Assembly (NCBI RefSeq): GCF_032884065.1
Contig: NC_088872.1
Location: 8,493,493-8,557,492 of the forward strand
Source of the DNA: Artemia franciscana
Lineage: Eukaryota > Arthropoda > Branchiopoda > Anostraca > Artemiidae
DNA: 64,000 bases
Reading direction: 5' to 3'
Shown: positions 25,580 through 64,000 of the stretch, one piece after another
Numbering within the stretch: position 1 is the stretch's first letter
Layout: each line of letters opens with the position of its first letter
Notes under the pieces: model-generated
Databases searched by the model: none
The model's input: the letters and a program-made list of their open reading frames with translations, nothing else
Told to the model about the DNA's origin: nothing
Position numbers and translations under genes: made by a program

Positions 25580-25890
25580 ATGCTGCTCATTTTGGGGTTT
25601 AGTCTTACTCTTTCCTTTATAAAATATTCCCAGAAAGCAAGAGTGATTAAATATCAGTTTCTACCTCCAACCCCTCCCCCTACTCCTTCTTTGAAACTAA
25701 CTCTTCATTTACCCAAAGGCTCAACAAGAGTTAGGATATGCTTGGGGCTTGTTGCCCTCCAATCACTTCTTGCTCTTATTAAGGAAATTAGAGTTTTTAA
25801 TTTGCAATTGAATGAGCCCCTTTTGAAGTTAACACAGTCACCCCTTCCATATGAAGTTCTTTTGGGAATAAATAAAAAATAAATCATGTA
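25580..25890 (+). repeat. Diverged relative of the hairpin-repeat body
   Basis: Contains GGGGCTTGTTGCCCTCCAAT, TTAAGGAAATTAGAGTTTTT, AATGAGCCCCTTTTGAAGTT and CAGTCACCCCTTCC, in the order of the repeat body. It sits between the two opposed LINEs. Confidence 0.45.
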
Positions 25891-26119
25891 AGCCTTATGC
25901 CTGTTTACTATAGGCAGTGTGCATTGCCTCTGGCTTCAACAGGTTAGTAAACTTTCTATTTCCTTTCTAATGAACATCCAAGATTATCCAGGAGGAATAT
26001 GGAGGGATACTTAGCACCCTTACCACCCCCACTAATGTGCAAATATTTATTTCCCATGTATTCTGTCAATGCATCTCTCTTGTTTCAACCCATGTACCCA
26101 TAAATTGAATAAACTGAGA
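25891..26119. other. No recognisable feature
   Basis: Short spacer before the + strand LINE. Confidence 0.5.
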
Positions 26120-28435
26120 ACACTCTCTCATTAACGTTCTGTCATTCTATTGAAAACTTCAAAGGTGATTTTATTATTGGAGGAGATTTCAATTTCCCAG
26201 AACTGATCTGGAAGGATGGGTACTCTTACAACTCTACTGCCAATAACCTGATTTAGGCTAGACCATTCATTGAGATTGTACACAACCTTTCTGCCTACCA
26301 ACTAGTTGACCAACCAACTCAGTTTTTCCCTTCTCAACAACCCATGGTGATCTGGTGTTATAATCACCTCTAAACATCTTGTGAAAAGTAAATGCAAAAG
26401 ACAGGTCTACACAGAGAAAAAGGCAATTAGAAAGGAGCTAAGACTTATTGACTGGGATGAGCTACTTCAGATCAATGTTCACAACCAGTGGGAGAAATTC
26501 ATGACAGCTCTCACCAACATTCAGAGTAGAAACATGACAAAAAAGCTGGTTGACCCCTAGCACTAAACCATATATGACCCCTAACATTAAAAAACAAAGA
26601 AATTGGAAGCTGCACCACTGGAAAAAAAGGAGATAAGCCTGGTCACTATGAAAAGTACATCTAAGCTTAGAACAAACTGCAAAACTTAACAAAACAACTG
26701 TACTAGAATTTCAAGCTTAGACTTGCCAGTGAACACAAAAGTAACCCAAGAAAGTTTGGAATTATGTGTCCAGTAAAGACCATGCTAGGTGCTGTGTTAA
26801 ACACCTCACTACTGATGATGGAAGAGAAGTGACTGTCACCCAGAAACTAGCAAACTTACTAAACAAGCAGTTTGCTTCTGTCATTACAATACAACCAGAC
26901 AGTGAGCCTCCACCCCTCCTAAATACAACATACCATTTCTCATGAGCATGTTTGTTATCACTATACTTATGGTGGAAAAGAGGCTAAAAACCTTGATGCC
27001 AACAAATTAGCCAGTCCTGAAATCCACCCAAGGTTTCTCAAAGAAACAGCCACCAAGATTTCTTCTGCTTTGTGCCATCTGTTTTAGTTTTCTCTCAACA
27101 GCAGAGTTGTTCCCTCACCATGGAAGACCACTTATATTAAACTTATATTCTAAAAGGAGGACGAATCTAAAGCTGAAAAATGCAGACCTATAAGCCTGAT
27201 GTCTGATGTCACTAAGGTTTTTAGAGAAAATTGTCAATGATGCACTTCTCAAGCAGCTTGTTTTCCACAGCATTATCTCAGACAAACAACATGGTTTTCT
27301 TCCCAGGAAGTCAGTTGAAACCAACCTACTCATAACTTATGAGCTAATTACTCAGCTTCTTGACAGAGGATTTCCTGTCAACCTAATTCTTCTAGACATT
27401 GCCAAAGCCTTCAATAAACTCCCTTTTAGTCATTTTCACTCCAAACTTACAGCTGTGGGCATTAACAAAGTGCTAGTTGACTGGCTTATGGACTTCCTTG
27501 GCTGCAGAACACAAAAGGTTTGGCTATTTGCCACAGATGGAGAGAAGGTCTATTCAGCCCCTTGCCAAGTTCTGAGCAGTGTCCCTCAAGGAACTGTCAT
27601 CAGACTAACCTTACTCCTCATATGCATCAATGACCTGGTAGCTGAAACAAGAAACCACCCAGCTCTTTATGCTGATGACTCCAAGCTATTTGGTACTGTG
27701 AACAACAGTAGCCTACAAGCTGACCTTAGCCAAATTCAAGCACAGGCAGATAAGTGGCTTCTATCCTTGAACATCTCAAAGAGTATCAATCTTCATTTCA
27801 GCCATGGAATTCACAGCACGAATACACCATGTATGGTAGAAAAAGACTGTCTTGCTTCCTACTTCAAGTAGTGGTAGAAACTTAAGAGTCCTGTTGAATG
27901 ACAGTTTAAAATTCAATGACCACAATGTCAAAGCAGTTATGAAAACAGACACAAATTGGGACTCTTGAAAAGAACCATCAGTAGTCAATCCTCCAAAGTT
28001 TTTTTGAAACTATACAAAGTTCTGGTTAGGCCAATCCTGGATTTTGGAACATTCTTGCTGATCCTTTCTACAAGACCAACATCCAGCTTGTTAACCAAAT
28101 GCATTGATGGTTTATGCAGTCACCCCTACTGCAGTAGATTACAATCTGCTAACCTCCCAATACTTGTTTTTCAGCATAGGTATAATGACATGATGCTCAC
28201 CTACAGATACCTCCAGCAAGCAGACCAGAAGCTGTTCACCTTATCTCCCCACCAAAGACAAGGACATTCCAAAAAGCTGTTCAAATCCACCATTAACACC
28301 AAGGTCCAACTAGATTTTTTTAGCCAGCAAGTAGTGAATGGCTGGAACCAACTGAGCCAAGAGACAGTCTCTGTAACCCCACCTGTAGAATTCAAAAAGA
28401 GGCTCAAAAAGAAATGGGAGGTCAAACCATGAAGA
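26120..28435 (+). mobile_element. LINE remnant with endonuclease end and reverse transcriptase
   Basis: The + strand starts with the end of an AP-endonuclease domain (IIGGDFNFPELIWKDGYSYN, about 26168-26270, then AYQLVDQPTQFF). A stop-riddled linker follows. Reverse transcriptase runs at 27000-27870 with IVNDALLKQL, KQHGFLPRKSVETNLLITYE, DIAKAFNKLPFSHFHSKLTA, QGTVIRLTLLLICINDL and YADDSKLFGTVNNSS. The C-terminal part (27956-28432) includes GLLKRTISSQSSKVFLKLYK and PPVEFKKRLKKKWEV. Shared motifs (FATDG, QGTV, ADD-KLFG) show the same family as the minus-strand copy at 22860-24790. Stops and frameshifts make it non-functional. Confidence 0.9.
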
Positions 28436-29359
28436 TTCCAGTGGCAAAATCCCTCCCAGTCCTCAATACCATAACATTCTTGGAAGACAATAGAGAGTCA
28501 GCCTGGAGGATGATGCAGCTTATCATTCCTAACTGTCTTGCATGCTTAATCCAAAGTTTCTGTTTGTGCAGTTGTGGCAACTCTGAATTGCTGGAGAATG
28601 GTTCTTCAAGCATATCTGCCATGTGATCACTCTTACCAAGTGGGCTTAAATGGCATCCCTCCAGCACTCTCAAGTCCTGATGGAGTATCACAGACCCTAT
28701 GGAGCATCACAGTTCTTGCATATAATTTGCTCCAAAGTGCAAATTAAGGTATGGTAATTAAGGATAAACAAGAAACCGAAAAACAAGAGTAGCAGGTGGC
28801 AGAATATATAAAAATATACAATTTTGGCTATACATTTCTGCACTAGGGGAGTTTGGCACATTAGGAAGGGAGTGGGTGCGTTGTCAGAGTAGCAAATGCT
28901 ATATTTTGGAAGATGAACTTTCCAAGAACAGTTGGATATGCAAATGGATAGCTTAGAACTTTATAACATAGAAGATGGATAAAATCATTTTAAGAAATTA
29001 GTTTGTAAAGATATCATTTAGAGGAAAGTTTGAAAAACAACTAAGAATATTAGTGAAATGTGTTAAGCTTGGTGAAAAGAAGAATGACTTTGTGTTGGGA
29101 CTTTCCAAGGAATAGATTTTATAAAAATATGAGGGAATCAGGATGCATTAACATGTGAAATAACAAGTTGTAAAATGGAGGCTATTGATGAAAATTGCAA
29201 AGAATCTGGAAAATGCACCCAGGCAGCATAGAAGTAAGATATTTGTTCTGGCATGTTAAGAAATTAAGAATTAGTAGTCAGTCTGGATACTAGCAAGAGA
29301 TATGAACCAAGCCAGGGAAGTTTTAAGGGTAATAGGCAGAAAATTTTGAGAATTTGTTA
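28436..29359. other. No recognisable feature
   Basis: Starts with the likely 3' untranslated part of the LINE that ends at 28435. The remainder is A/G-rich with no proven structure. Confidence 0.45.
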
Positions 29360-29550
29360 CACCCTGGTTATTTGGTAAGATGTGATATAAAATAGAAAAA
29401 AAGTTTCAATACTTTAGAAGTTAGAGAATATTTGTTTTGCAAGGAGGAATTAAAAATGATACGAGAAGAATCGGAAAATAATAAAACCCCAGGCTCATGT
29501 GGTGTTGTAAATGAATTTCTGAAACACAGTTTTTGCAAAGTTAAGAAATA
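29360..29550 (+). mobile_element. Possible LINE fragment
   Basis: A frame at about 29430-29545 reads EELKMIREESENNKTPGSCG and VVNEFLKHSFCK. This resembles the reverse transcriptase entry motif (KNNKAPG-DGV-NEFLK) and is flanked by stops. Short and decayed. Confidence 0.5.
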
Positions 29551-29766
29551 AGATACCAAATTTGTTCCAAAATCCAAGAAAAAGATAGAAAAATAAACAA
29601 AAAGGACAACAAGTCACCAAACTGACATGTTTGAATAATCAACATAACATTATATTTTACTGAGCATGTAGAACCTTCCTGGGATAATTATTGACTTTTA
29701 TCTAATTATGTTACTTTAACAGCAATTTTTCTGAAACAATAATTTTCATCCTCATATCCTTCATGA

Positions 29767-29991
29767 ATGTCAAACAGTCTTGTGTCAACCTCTTCTCTGT
29801 TGGTCAAGTTATCATCAAATAAAATAGTTATTGCTGAATCCATTGATATTTTCAAACAAAGACTGGATGCTGAGCGTTTTCCCAGAGAGTGTAAACTTGA
29901 CTGGGAAGCTATTGATCATCCAATTGCACCTGGTTACTTAAGAACTTTGAAAGCAACTCAAATCATCAACTTTGGAGCTCCACAAAGATAA
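29767..29991 (+). other. Small ORF, possibly a LINE C-terminus
   Basis: A 74-codon frame with IAESIDIFKQRLDAERFP resembles the final 'S-FK-RLD' segment of CR1-like LINEs. The rest (CKLDWEAIDHPIAPGYLR) is not recognised. Weak support. Confidence 0.3.
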
Positions 29992-30844
29992 ATCCTTAGA
30001 TTGTTCTAAGCTGCAATTTAAGGTAACAAGAGGGTCAGGCAATGAGTGTTTTTCATTCCATATGAATGACTTGCTCATAGTGGAACATGGACTAAAAATT
30101 TCACATACCTGAAGAATCCTCTCATTATAGACAGTGGTGCCAGTAGGGGGTGTTTTTGCACCTAGATTTAGAAAAATACATTTGACCCCTCCTTTTATCT
30201 TGGTGAATTGTTGCCTCTGCTAATAGATACTTTTTTTCACCATTCAATTATTCTTGAGTGGCAAAACATATAAAATTTAAGGCAATGCAACTGCTAAAAA
30301 TCTTTAGCTATAATGGTCCATATAAACTCCTTTTTGAGAAAACATGTTACCCAAGTTGAGTCTCTTTTCCATGTGTTTTGCAGTAAATGCTCATAGTATG
30401 GCCAATTGGCAAACCCAGATAAAGAAACTGACTCAGAAAGTATGATCACATGTGAGCTCAGGCTGGGCAGAGTTATTCCATAAAAGGATTTTACATTTTG
30501 ATATGCTAAATTTCAAACCAGTTTTATCATATTCATCATGTATGTACAATATTTTGAAATTTTATTCTAAAGAAAGTAAAGTTATAGACAAGTTTAAAAA
30601 ACCATTTGCAAACCCAGCTAGTCAATAATATGCCAATAAAGCTAATTCTGCCACTAGAATTCACTATATACTGAGAAGAGGGACAGCTGAATATTGTGAA
30701 TAGGATTTTGATATAAAGGAAGTTCCTAGTTGTTTTTTTTTTAATAGCTAACATTTACTGCAATTCAAGAATTATTATAGCAATGAAGGCTCCATGGTTG
30801 GTTTAGTATACAGACATAGCAGGTACACAGATTCTCAAAAAAAA
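29992..30844. other. No recognisable feature
   Basis: AT-rich sequence leading to repeat copy 5. Confidence 0.5.
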
Positions 30845-32430
30845 AATATTTGACTCTTTCTCTTAACTCTACTTCTTAAAACAGTAAAAAACTATAGTGT
30901 AAAGAGCAGGGCGTTGAAGAGGAAAAGCCCCTTTCATATACGGAGTAATTTCTGTTCGTTTTAAGTTTTAATGTCGCTCCTTACTTTCATTTAAAAAAAC
31001 TTGTTTTTTTATCTAATTTCTGGACGTTTTTTAATTAATGCATGTTTTGATCTTGGCTATCCGCACATAAATAATTAAAACGAAAGTTGCAAATTTTTTT
31101 TTTTTTTTTGGCTAAATGGCTTTCTCATAGTTTTAATCAGAATATTTTGAGAAAAAAGGAGCGAGGGAGGAAGCCTAGTTGCCCTCCAATTTTTTTTATT
31201 GCTTAAAAAGGCAACTAGAACTTCTAATTTTGTACAAACATTTTCATTAGTAAAAAAATATATAATTTACGAATTAACTTACATAACGAACTTCTATATT
31301 CGTATGTTTTTATTGCGTATATGAGGGGGTTCACCCCTCGTCAATACCTCGCTCTTTACACTAAAGCTTAAATTTTGTTCCAATTCCATAAGAATGACCC
31401 TTGAATCACAAAGACTGTAGAATAAATAGTTGAAATTACTAAAAATACTTTAGCGTAAAGAGCGAGGTGTTACAAGGAGGTAAACCCCTCATATGCGTAA
31501 TAATTTCTGCTCGTTTTAACTTTTAATGCTGGTCCTCACTTTCAGTAGAAAAAAACTTTTCATTTTTATTTTTTCATTGTTTTTTTAAATAATGCTAGAA
31601 AATTCTGCGCCCCCTTCATTGAAAGTCTCTTCCCACAAGAGAAGTTTTTCCATGGAAAGATCCTCCCACGTAACCCCCCTCCCCCCCTCCCACCTCAACT
31701 CTCCCTCCCAAACCGAAAAAATCCCCCTGAAAACTTCTGTACACTTCCCAGTTACCATTACTATATGCAAACACAGGTCAATGTTTGTAACATGCAACCC
31801 ATCCCATGGGGACTGCAGGGGAGTAAGTCGTCCCCAAAGACATTGTTATTAGGTTTTTCGACTATGATGAATAAAATGGCTATCTCAGAATTTTGATCTG
31901 GTGACTTTGGGGAAAAAATGAGCGTGGGAGGGGGACTAGTTGCCCTCCAATTTTTTTGGTCGCTTAAAAAGGGCACTAGAACTTTTAATTTCCGTTAGAA
32001 TAAGCCCTCTCGCGACATTCTAGGACCACTGGGTCGATACAATCACCCCTGAAAAAAAAAAACAACAAATAAACATGCATCCATGATTTGTATTCTGGCA
32101 AAAAATGCGAAATTCCACGTTTTTATAGATAAGAGCTTGAAACTTCTACAACAAGGTTCTCTGATACGCTGAATCTGATGGTGTGATTTTCGTTAAGATT
32201 GTATGACTTTTAAGGGGTGTTTCCCCCTATTTTCGAAAATTAGGCAACATTTCTCAGGCTCGTAACTTTTGATGGGTAAAACTGATTTTGATGAAACTTA
32301 TATATTTAAAATCAGCATTAAAATGCGATTCTTTTGATGTAACTATTGGTATCAAAATTCCATTTTTTAGAGTTTTGGTTACTATTGAGCCGGGTCGCTC
32401 CTTAAGTTTGTTACCACAAACTTTTTGAAA
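30845..32430 (+). repeat. Hairpin-bearing repeat family, copy 5
   Basis: Left end truncated in the loop of hairpin 1. The right arm, spacer, hairpin 2 (about 31315-31372 and 31440-31505) and body follow. The terminal palindrome is degraded (AAGTTTGTTACCACAAACTT). Confidence 0.88.
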
Positions 32431-35235
32431 AGTTACATTCTTGCCTCGAATACTTTCAGTGGCAGCCACCACTGTCTTTTATACTGAGGATAAGAACTAC
32501 AAACCGTGCCAGTTCAACCAAATCTGCTTGCAGATCCTTTTTTTTGTCTTGAGTAACTTGGCGAATACTCTATGATCTGCTGAGAAGGAACAGAGAATTA
32601 AAATCTATTAGTGAAAATTCTATTATTTAGCATAATTCCAACTTAAGACAACTATTTTATAAAAGGAAAAATAGCAAGTTTCTAATCTTTCTAATGAGTG
32701 ACTGAGATTGGTCTCTCACTAAACACTTCTGTCTGCTTTTACCTAGAACTTTTGTTAATTATTGTATGGCCAATAGAAAAGGTAACAGGGAATTTTTTTA
32801 AGATGTATTTCAAATGCTTAGCCTTTGAGAACGTGTATCCTAATGAAGCCTATTATTAAGTCAAAATTTCTAAAATGCCTTAAAACTTTTTTCTGAGATG
32901 CCCATTTCATAGTACTTTTTTCTTTTTTCTGAGATGCACATTCCATAGTAGCAACTTGTGTGAATAACCTTCTAATGAGTGACTGAGATTCTCTGAATAA
33001 TCTGTCCTTTTTACCCACTACTTTCCTAAATTGCTGAATTTAGTTGATAATAGAAGAGGAGATATAAATAAAATAATTTACACATATTTCGAACCCTTGA
33101 CCTTTGTTTTCCCATATCCTTAGTAAGTATATCATTTATATAAAATTTAAAATTTCTTGTAATTTTCTTTGAGATGTCTCATTTTGTAGAAGCTAATAAT
33201 GTAAATGAACTTTTTGGGAGTGATAGCCTTTAAAGTATTTTTAATAAAACAAATAAACAGAAAAAATTAACATGTCTTCCAAACTATTGGCCTTTGCATA
33301 CCCTAATTTTAAATAAATGTTCTCCTTAATGGCATTATTTATAGTTCTAATATTTTCATTATCTTATCTCCGTGGATATGCTAAAGATTCTTTTTTTGTC
33401 ATCCCTGTAATTTATTTTTTGGTTCTTCTGTAACGAATGAACATAACCCTTATTTATTTTAATTTTGCTGTAATGAACAGGTTTAACCCTTTGAGACAAG
33501 GAGGGTGGTGACCACTCAGTCAAAATATTAAAGGGTACATTTTAGACAAGTGTTTCAAATTCTGAAACCATATTGGCCAGCCATAATATAAGAAAAAAAC
33601 TACCAAAGATGGGGGCTTTTAGGCAAAAAAAAAACAACTGAAAAACAAAGTGAATGTTTCTGGAGGACAACTATGTCCCTCCTTCTGGGTGAATATAAAA
33701 AAAAAAAATCAAGGAAGATGCTAAAAAAATCACACCCCATGTACAAGGCCTTTGATATCTGAGGGGTTGATGACATGTTTTGTTTTGTGAATGCAAAGTT
33801 TATTCAAGGATAATCTCAGGAATGACTAAAGTATTGCTTCTCTTTTGAGAAAACCAAAATATGATTTACTTGTTCTTAAGTCACTGGTATCTCAGTCCAG
33901 AGCTAGATCTAAATTTTGGTATTTAAAAATCTCAAAAGCCTCTCTATAATGCCAGACAAGGTAAAGGCCCTATCCTGAAAGGTGAAAACTCTGGTGTTTA
34001 AAGAATTCTATGCTCTTGTGGTCTTTGATACATTGGAAGGGCCAATCAACAGCTTATGGATAGAACAGCTCAGCACTCTACTTCAATTGATAACATCCTT
34101 AAAAAGCAGAAAAAAATTAGAAATTTTGGGCTCAGCCCTTGCACACACGTTTATGACCACCCAGACCATACTATTTTATTTAACTAATCCAGTCTAATTT
34201 CACATGACAAAGATATTGTCCAGCACTATGGAGAGGCTCTTGAGGTTTATAAATACAAAAATTTAGGTATAGATCTGAGCAGAGATACTGGTGATTTAAG
34301 AATAAGTGGCTCATATTTTGATTTTCTCAAAAGAGAAGTCAATACTTTAGTCATCACTGAATCACTTTTGCATTTACAAAATGAATCACATCAACTCCTC
34401 AGATCTCAGAGGGCTTTTGCATGGGATGTAATTATTAAAATCAGAAATAAAGTGACAAGTTTTCCAAGTATTTAGTTGCTGGTCATTGGCTTGGGCAAAT
34501 GAAAGTTTTCCACTTGCCAGTCATTTACTTGTATCCTTTGATATTGGTTCAAAAGTTTTTGAATTTTTGCTAACCGTGGGTATTGGTGACTGATTCACCT
34601 TTGGTTGTTAGGTATTTAGTTTTAATTATTTTAATTTTGGCTTCTATTTAATGTTGACTCCCCACTTTGTTCTGGTTTTCTTTGTCTTTTCACATTTTTT
34701 GGTATTTTCCTTGAAATTTTTTTGTTCACACTGAAGAAGAGAGGCAGTTGTCCTCCCAAAATGTTTGCTTTGTTTTTCAACATCTTAGTTTGACCTTAAA
34801 AACTATTGTGATTGTTTTTCTTTATATTCGAGTTTTAAAGAAAGAGTCTGAACCCACTCCCCCAATGAATAAGATGTTTCCTTTTATCCAATAAAAATAA
34901 GGGGTTTGTAGCTAAAAAAACACACTTTTTGTGTTGCTAACCCCTTCCTCAAGAAAGATTGTGTGATGCAACCAGGGATTGCACCTTAACCATATATTGG
35001 TTTTATATCTTTCTGACTTTGTTGGGGGGGGATTTGGTTGGAAAAAAGTTTACTTTCAAATGATGATTATAACCTTTACTAACAACGCAAAGCCATCTAA
35101 GGCAAACATAACAGTGTATACATCCTTACAGGGAAAAATAATAAGAATGCAATAAGAAAGAATGTTCTAAGGAAACAATCAGCATAAAAACAAATAATAG
35201 TAGGATTAATTTTCCATCTAAAGTGGTATTTGTTT
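32431..35235. other. No recognisable gene
   Basis: AT-rich, with many short frames. 32690-33010 contains a weak local duplication (AATGAGTGACTGAGATT at about 32693 and again at about 32975). No coding family or RNA gene was recognised. Confidence 0.45.
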
Positions 35236-35597
35236 TTACATAGTTTTTTTTTTCACTGGAAGTTTTCGAAAGCAAATTGTGCTAGAACATAAGTCTTCAA
35301 CAGCTGTCTGCATGTTCGAAGGGTCAGTAATGTCATCAGGCATCAAAGTAATGTTATTTTGCTCACAGTTTTCAAGATAAATATCATCACAATCATTGGT
35401 GCCTACAAGTCCAACTGTTTGGCGGAGGTGGAGGAGAGGAATTTTCAAAAGGCTTTTTTCTAGAGGAAATTGATGAATAACAGCTCTATTGTTCAATTTT
35501 GCTACAGGATTTATTTTGACCAAATTTGGGAGAAGAGAGAATTCCTTATCTCCTTTCAAAATGGGATCATATCTGTACACAGCCCTTGGGGAAGAGG
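35236..35597 (-). CDS. Unidentified minus-strand exon or ORF
   Basis: This ORF opens just after a good-looking acceptor (CTCCTCTTCCCCAAG in minus orientation) and runs about 120 codons to TAA at 35236. It is rich in ordinary residues, not low complexity: YRYDPILKGDKEFSLLPNL, then VGLVGTNDCDDIYLENC and a lysine-rich end KLPVKKKTM. I do not recognise the family. Both composition and splice context suggest a genuine last exon of a minus-strand gene, or a retrocopy. Any upstream exons would have to interleave with PTEN intron 1. It lies about 400 bases from the PTEN start, in opposite orientation. Confidence 0.4.
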
Positions 35598-35598
35598 A

Positions 35599-36000
35599 GA
35601 TTCAAAACATAAAACATTAATTTAGGGAATAAGTATGTAGTTTTTCCCATAGATTTGGGTTGGATTTTGTTGTGAAATTGCAAAATGATGTTTACATCTA
35701 CTTCCTTCAATGATCTAAAATATATTGTTGCCTTAATGCAGAAATAAATTCCTTGCTTGTATTAAATACCAATCCTCTATTCTTTTGCCGAATTTGGTGG
35801 AATGTGTAAATTTAATTTATTATTATATATATATCATGTACATAAACGCCTGAACATACGAGGGGGGTGCCCCCTCCAAATGAGTCCAAAAGAGCCTCTT
35901 CCCAAAGATTGGGCTGTCTTTCTATGTGCAGCTGGTATAGTGTATTTGAACTTCAGTAAAAAAAAAATTGTTTTTCAGGAAATCACTGGGAATACTCCAA
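35599..36000. other. Region upstream of the PTEN start codon
   Basis: Contains a short TA run (35821-35834), an in-frame stop at 35947 and a possible acceptor at 35971-35978. I see no convincing core promoter motif, so the transcription start may lie further upstream. Confidence 0.4.
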
Positions 36001-63637
<27,637 letters not shown>

Positions 63638-63649
63638 AAAAAAAAGGAG

Positions 63650-63870
63650 CAAATTAGCTAACTTACTTACTTAATTTACGTAATGTTTTGCTGACTTGGC
63701 GCCAGCGTGGAGAGAGCAGACGCCATCTTTCTCTAGTAGGCCGGATCTAGAGCCGCCGCGGGTGTATGTTCATGTCTTATTCTTGTCTAGGAAATGATGC
63801 AGACTATCGAACCATCTTGTTCTTGGGCGGTCGCGTGGTTGTTTCCATCTGGCAGCCACAGGGGATTAGT
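63650..63870 (-). mobile_element. LINE 3' remnant (RTE-like), downstream of PTEN
   Basis: Minus-strand reading gives RWKQPRDRPRTRWFDSLHHF, then after a break RERWRLLS. These match the C-terminal R-RGRP-TRW-D and DR--WR-LV motifs of RTE-type LINEs. An AAGTAAGTAAGT-type tail lies at 63657-63675. Confidence 0.68.
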
Positions 63871-64000
63871 TAACTGTGGTGTCAGTTTGGGATGAAGGAA
63901 ATGCTACCCAGGTGGCCCACCTTCCCCCCTCCCCCCTTTATTTTGAAAAACACATTGTTTGGAGGGTATTTTCGTTAAGAAAATGCTTTTTTTGTGTTTT
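63871..64000. other. Window end, nothing recognised
   Basis: Short stretch with a C/T run; could continue the LINE remnant. Confidence 0.4.

Noticed and set aside
33982-34197. 71-codon + strand ORF
   Set aside because: No recognisable motif, no splice signals of note, and surrounded by AT-rich sequence.

Overview
This is eukaryotic, AT-rich, intron- and transposon-heavy genomic DNA. One cellular gene is clear: a PTEN-type lipid/protein phosphatase on the + strand. It starts at 36001 and runs in at least eight exons to 63119, with a plausible last exon ending at 63637. Reading-frame phases, exon lengths and residue numbering match vertebrate PTEN almost base for base over the catalytic half, so the exon model for residues 1-265 is solid. 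The gene has its own intron inside the catalytic P-loop. Its C-terminal end does not look like the usual end of the PTEN C2 domain.

The repeat content suggests an arthropod, and from memory it resembles a crustacean such as the brine shrimp Artemia. That assignment is unverified. The supporting observations are long TA microsatellites, many 5'-truncated LINE fragments, and a 1.4-1.7 kb non-coding repeat family with long hairpins.

Layout. 1-35 kb: no convincing host gene except one unidentified minus-strand exon-like ORF at 35236-35597. This part holds five copies of the hairpin repeat (991-2714, 3190-4882, 9009-10430, 13376-14862, 30845-32430), a degenerate ~118-bp tandem array (5080-6420), a 640-bp foldback (21872-22512), a degenerate minisatellite (19365-19690) and LINE remnants. 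The best-preserved LINEs are a pair in opposite orientation at 22860-24790 (-) and 26120-28435 (+). 36-63.6 kb: PTEN. Intron 1 (8.5 kb) contains a LINE with reverse transcriptase and RNase H (minus strand), a sixth hairpin-repeat copy and a pyrimidine-rich tandem repeat. Intron 2 contains a decayed duplicate of exon 3, flanked by old hairpin-repeat sequence. Intron 3 holds two poly(T) tracts. Intron 4 has a near-identical ~300-bp duplication between poly(T) tracts. Intron 5 has a third intronic LINE and two tandem triplications. Intron 6 starts with extra copies of the end of exon 6 and its donor site. 63.65-63.87 kb: the decayed 3' end of another LINE (minus strand).

The 'system' in the window is the interplay of one conserved tumour-suppressor-type phosphatase gene with repeats that have expanded its introns, copied pieces of its exons and, in one case, apparently supplied sequence next to a splice acceptor. 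No CRISPR arrays were seen, and I recognised no rRNA or tRNA genes by eye.
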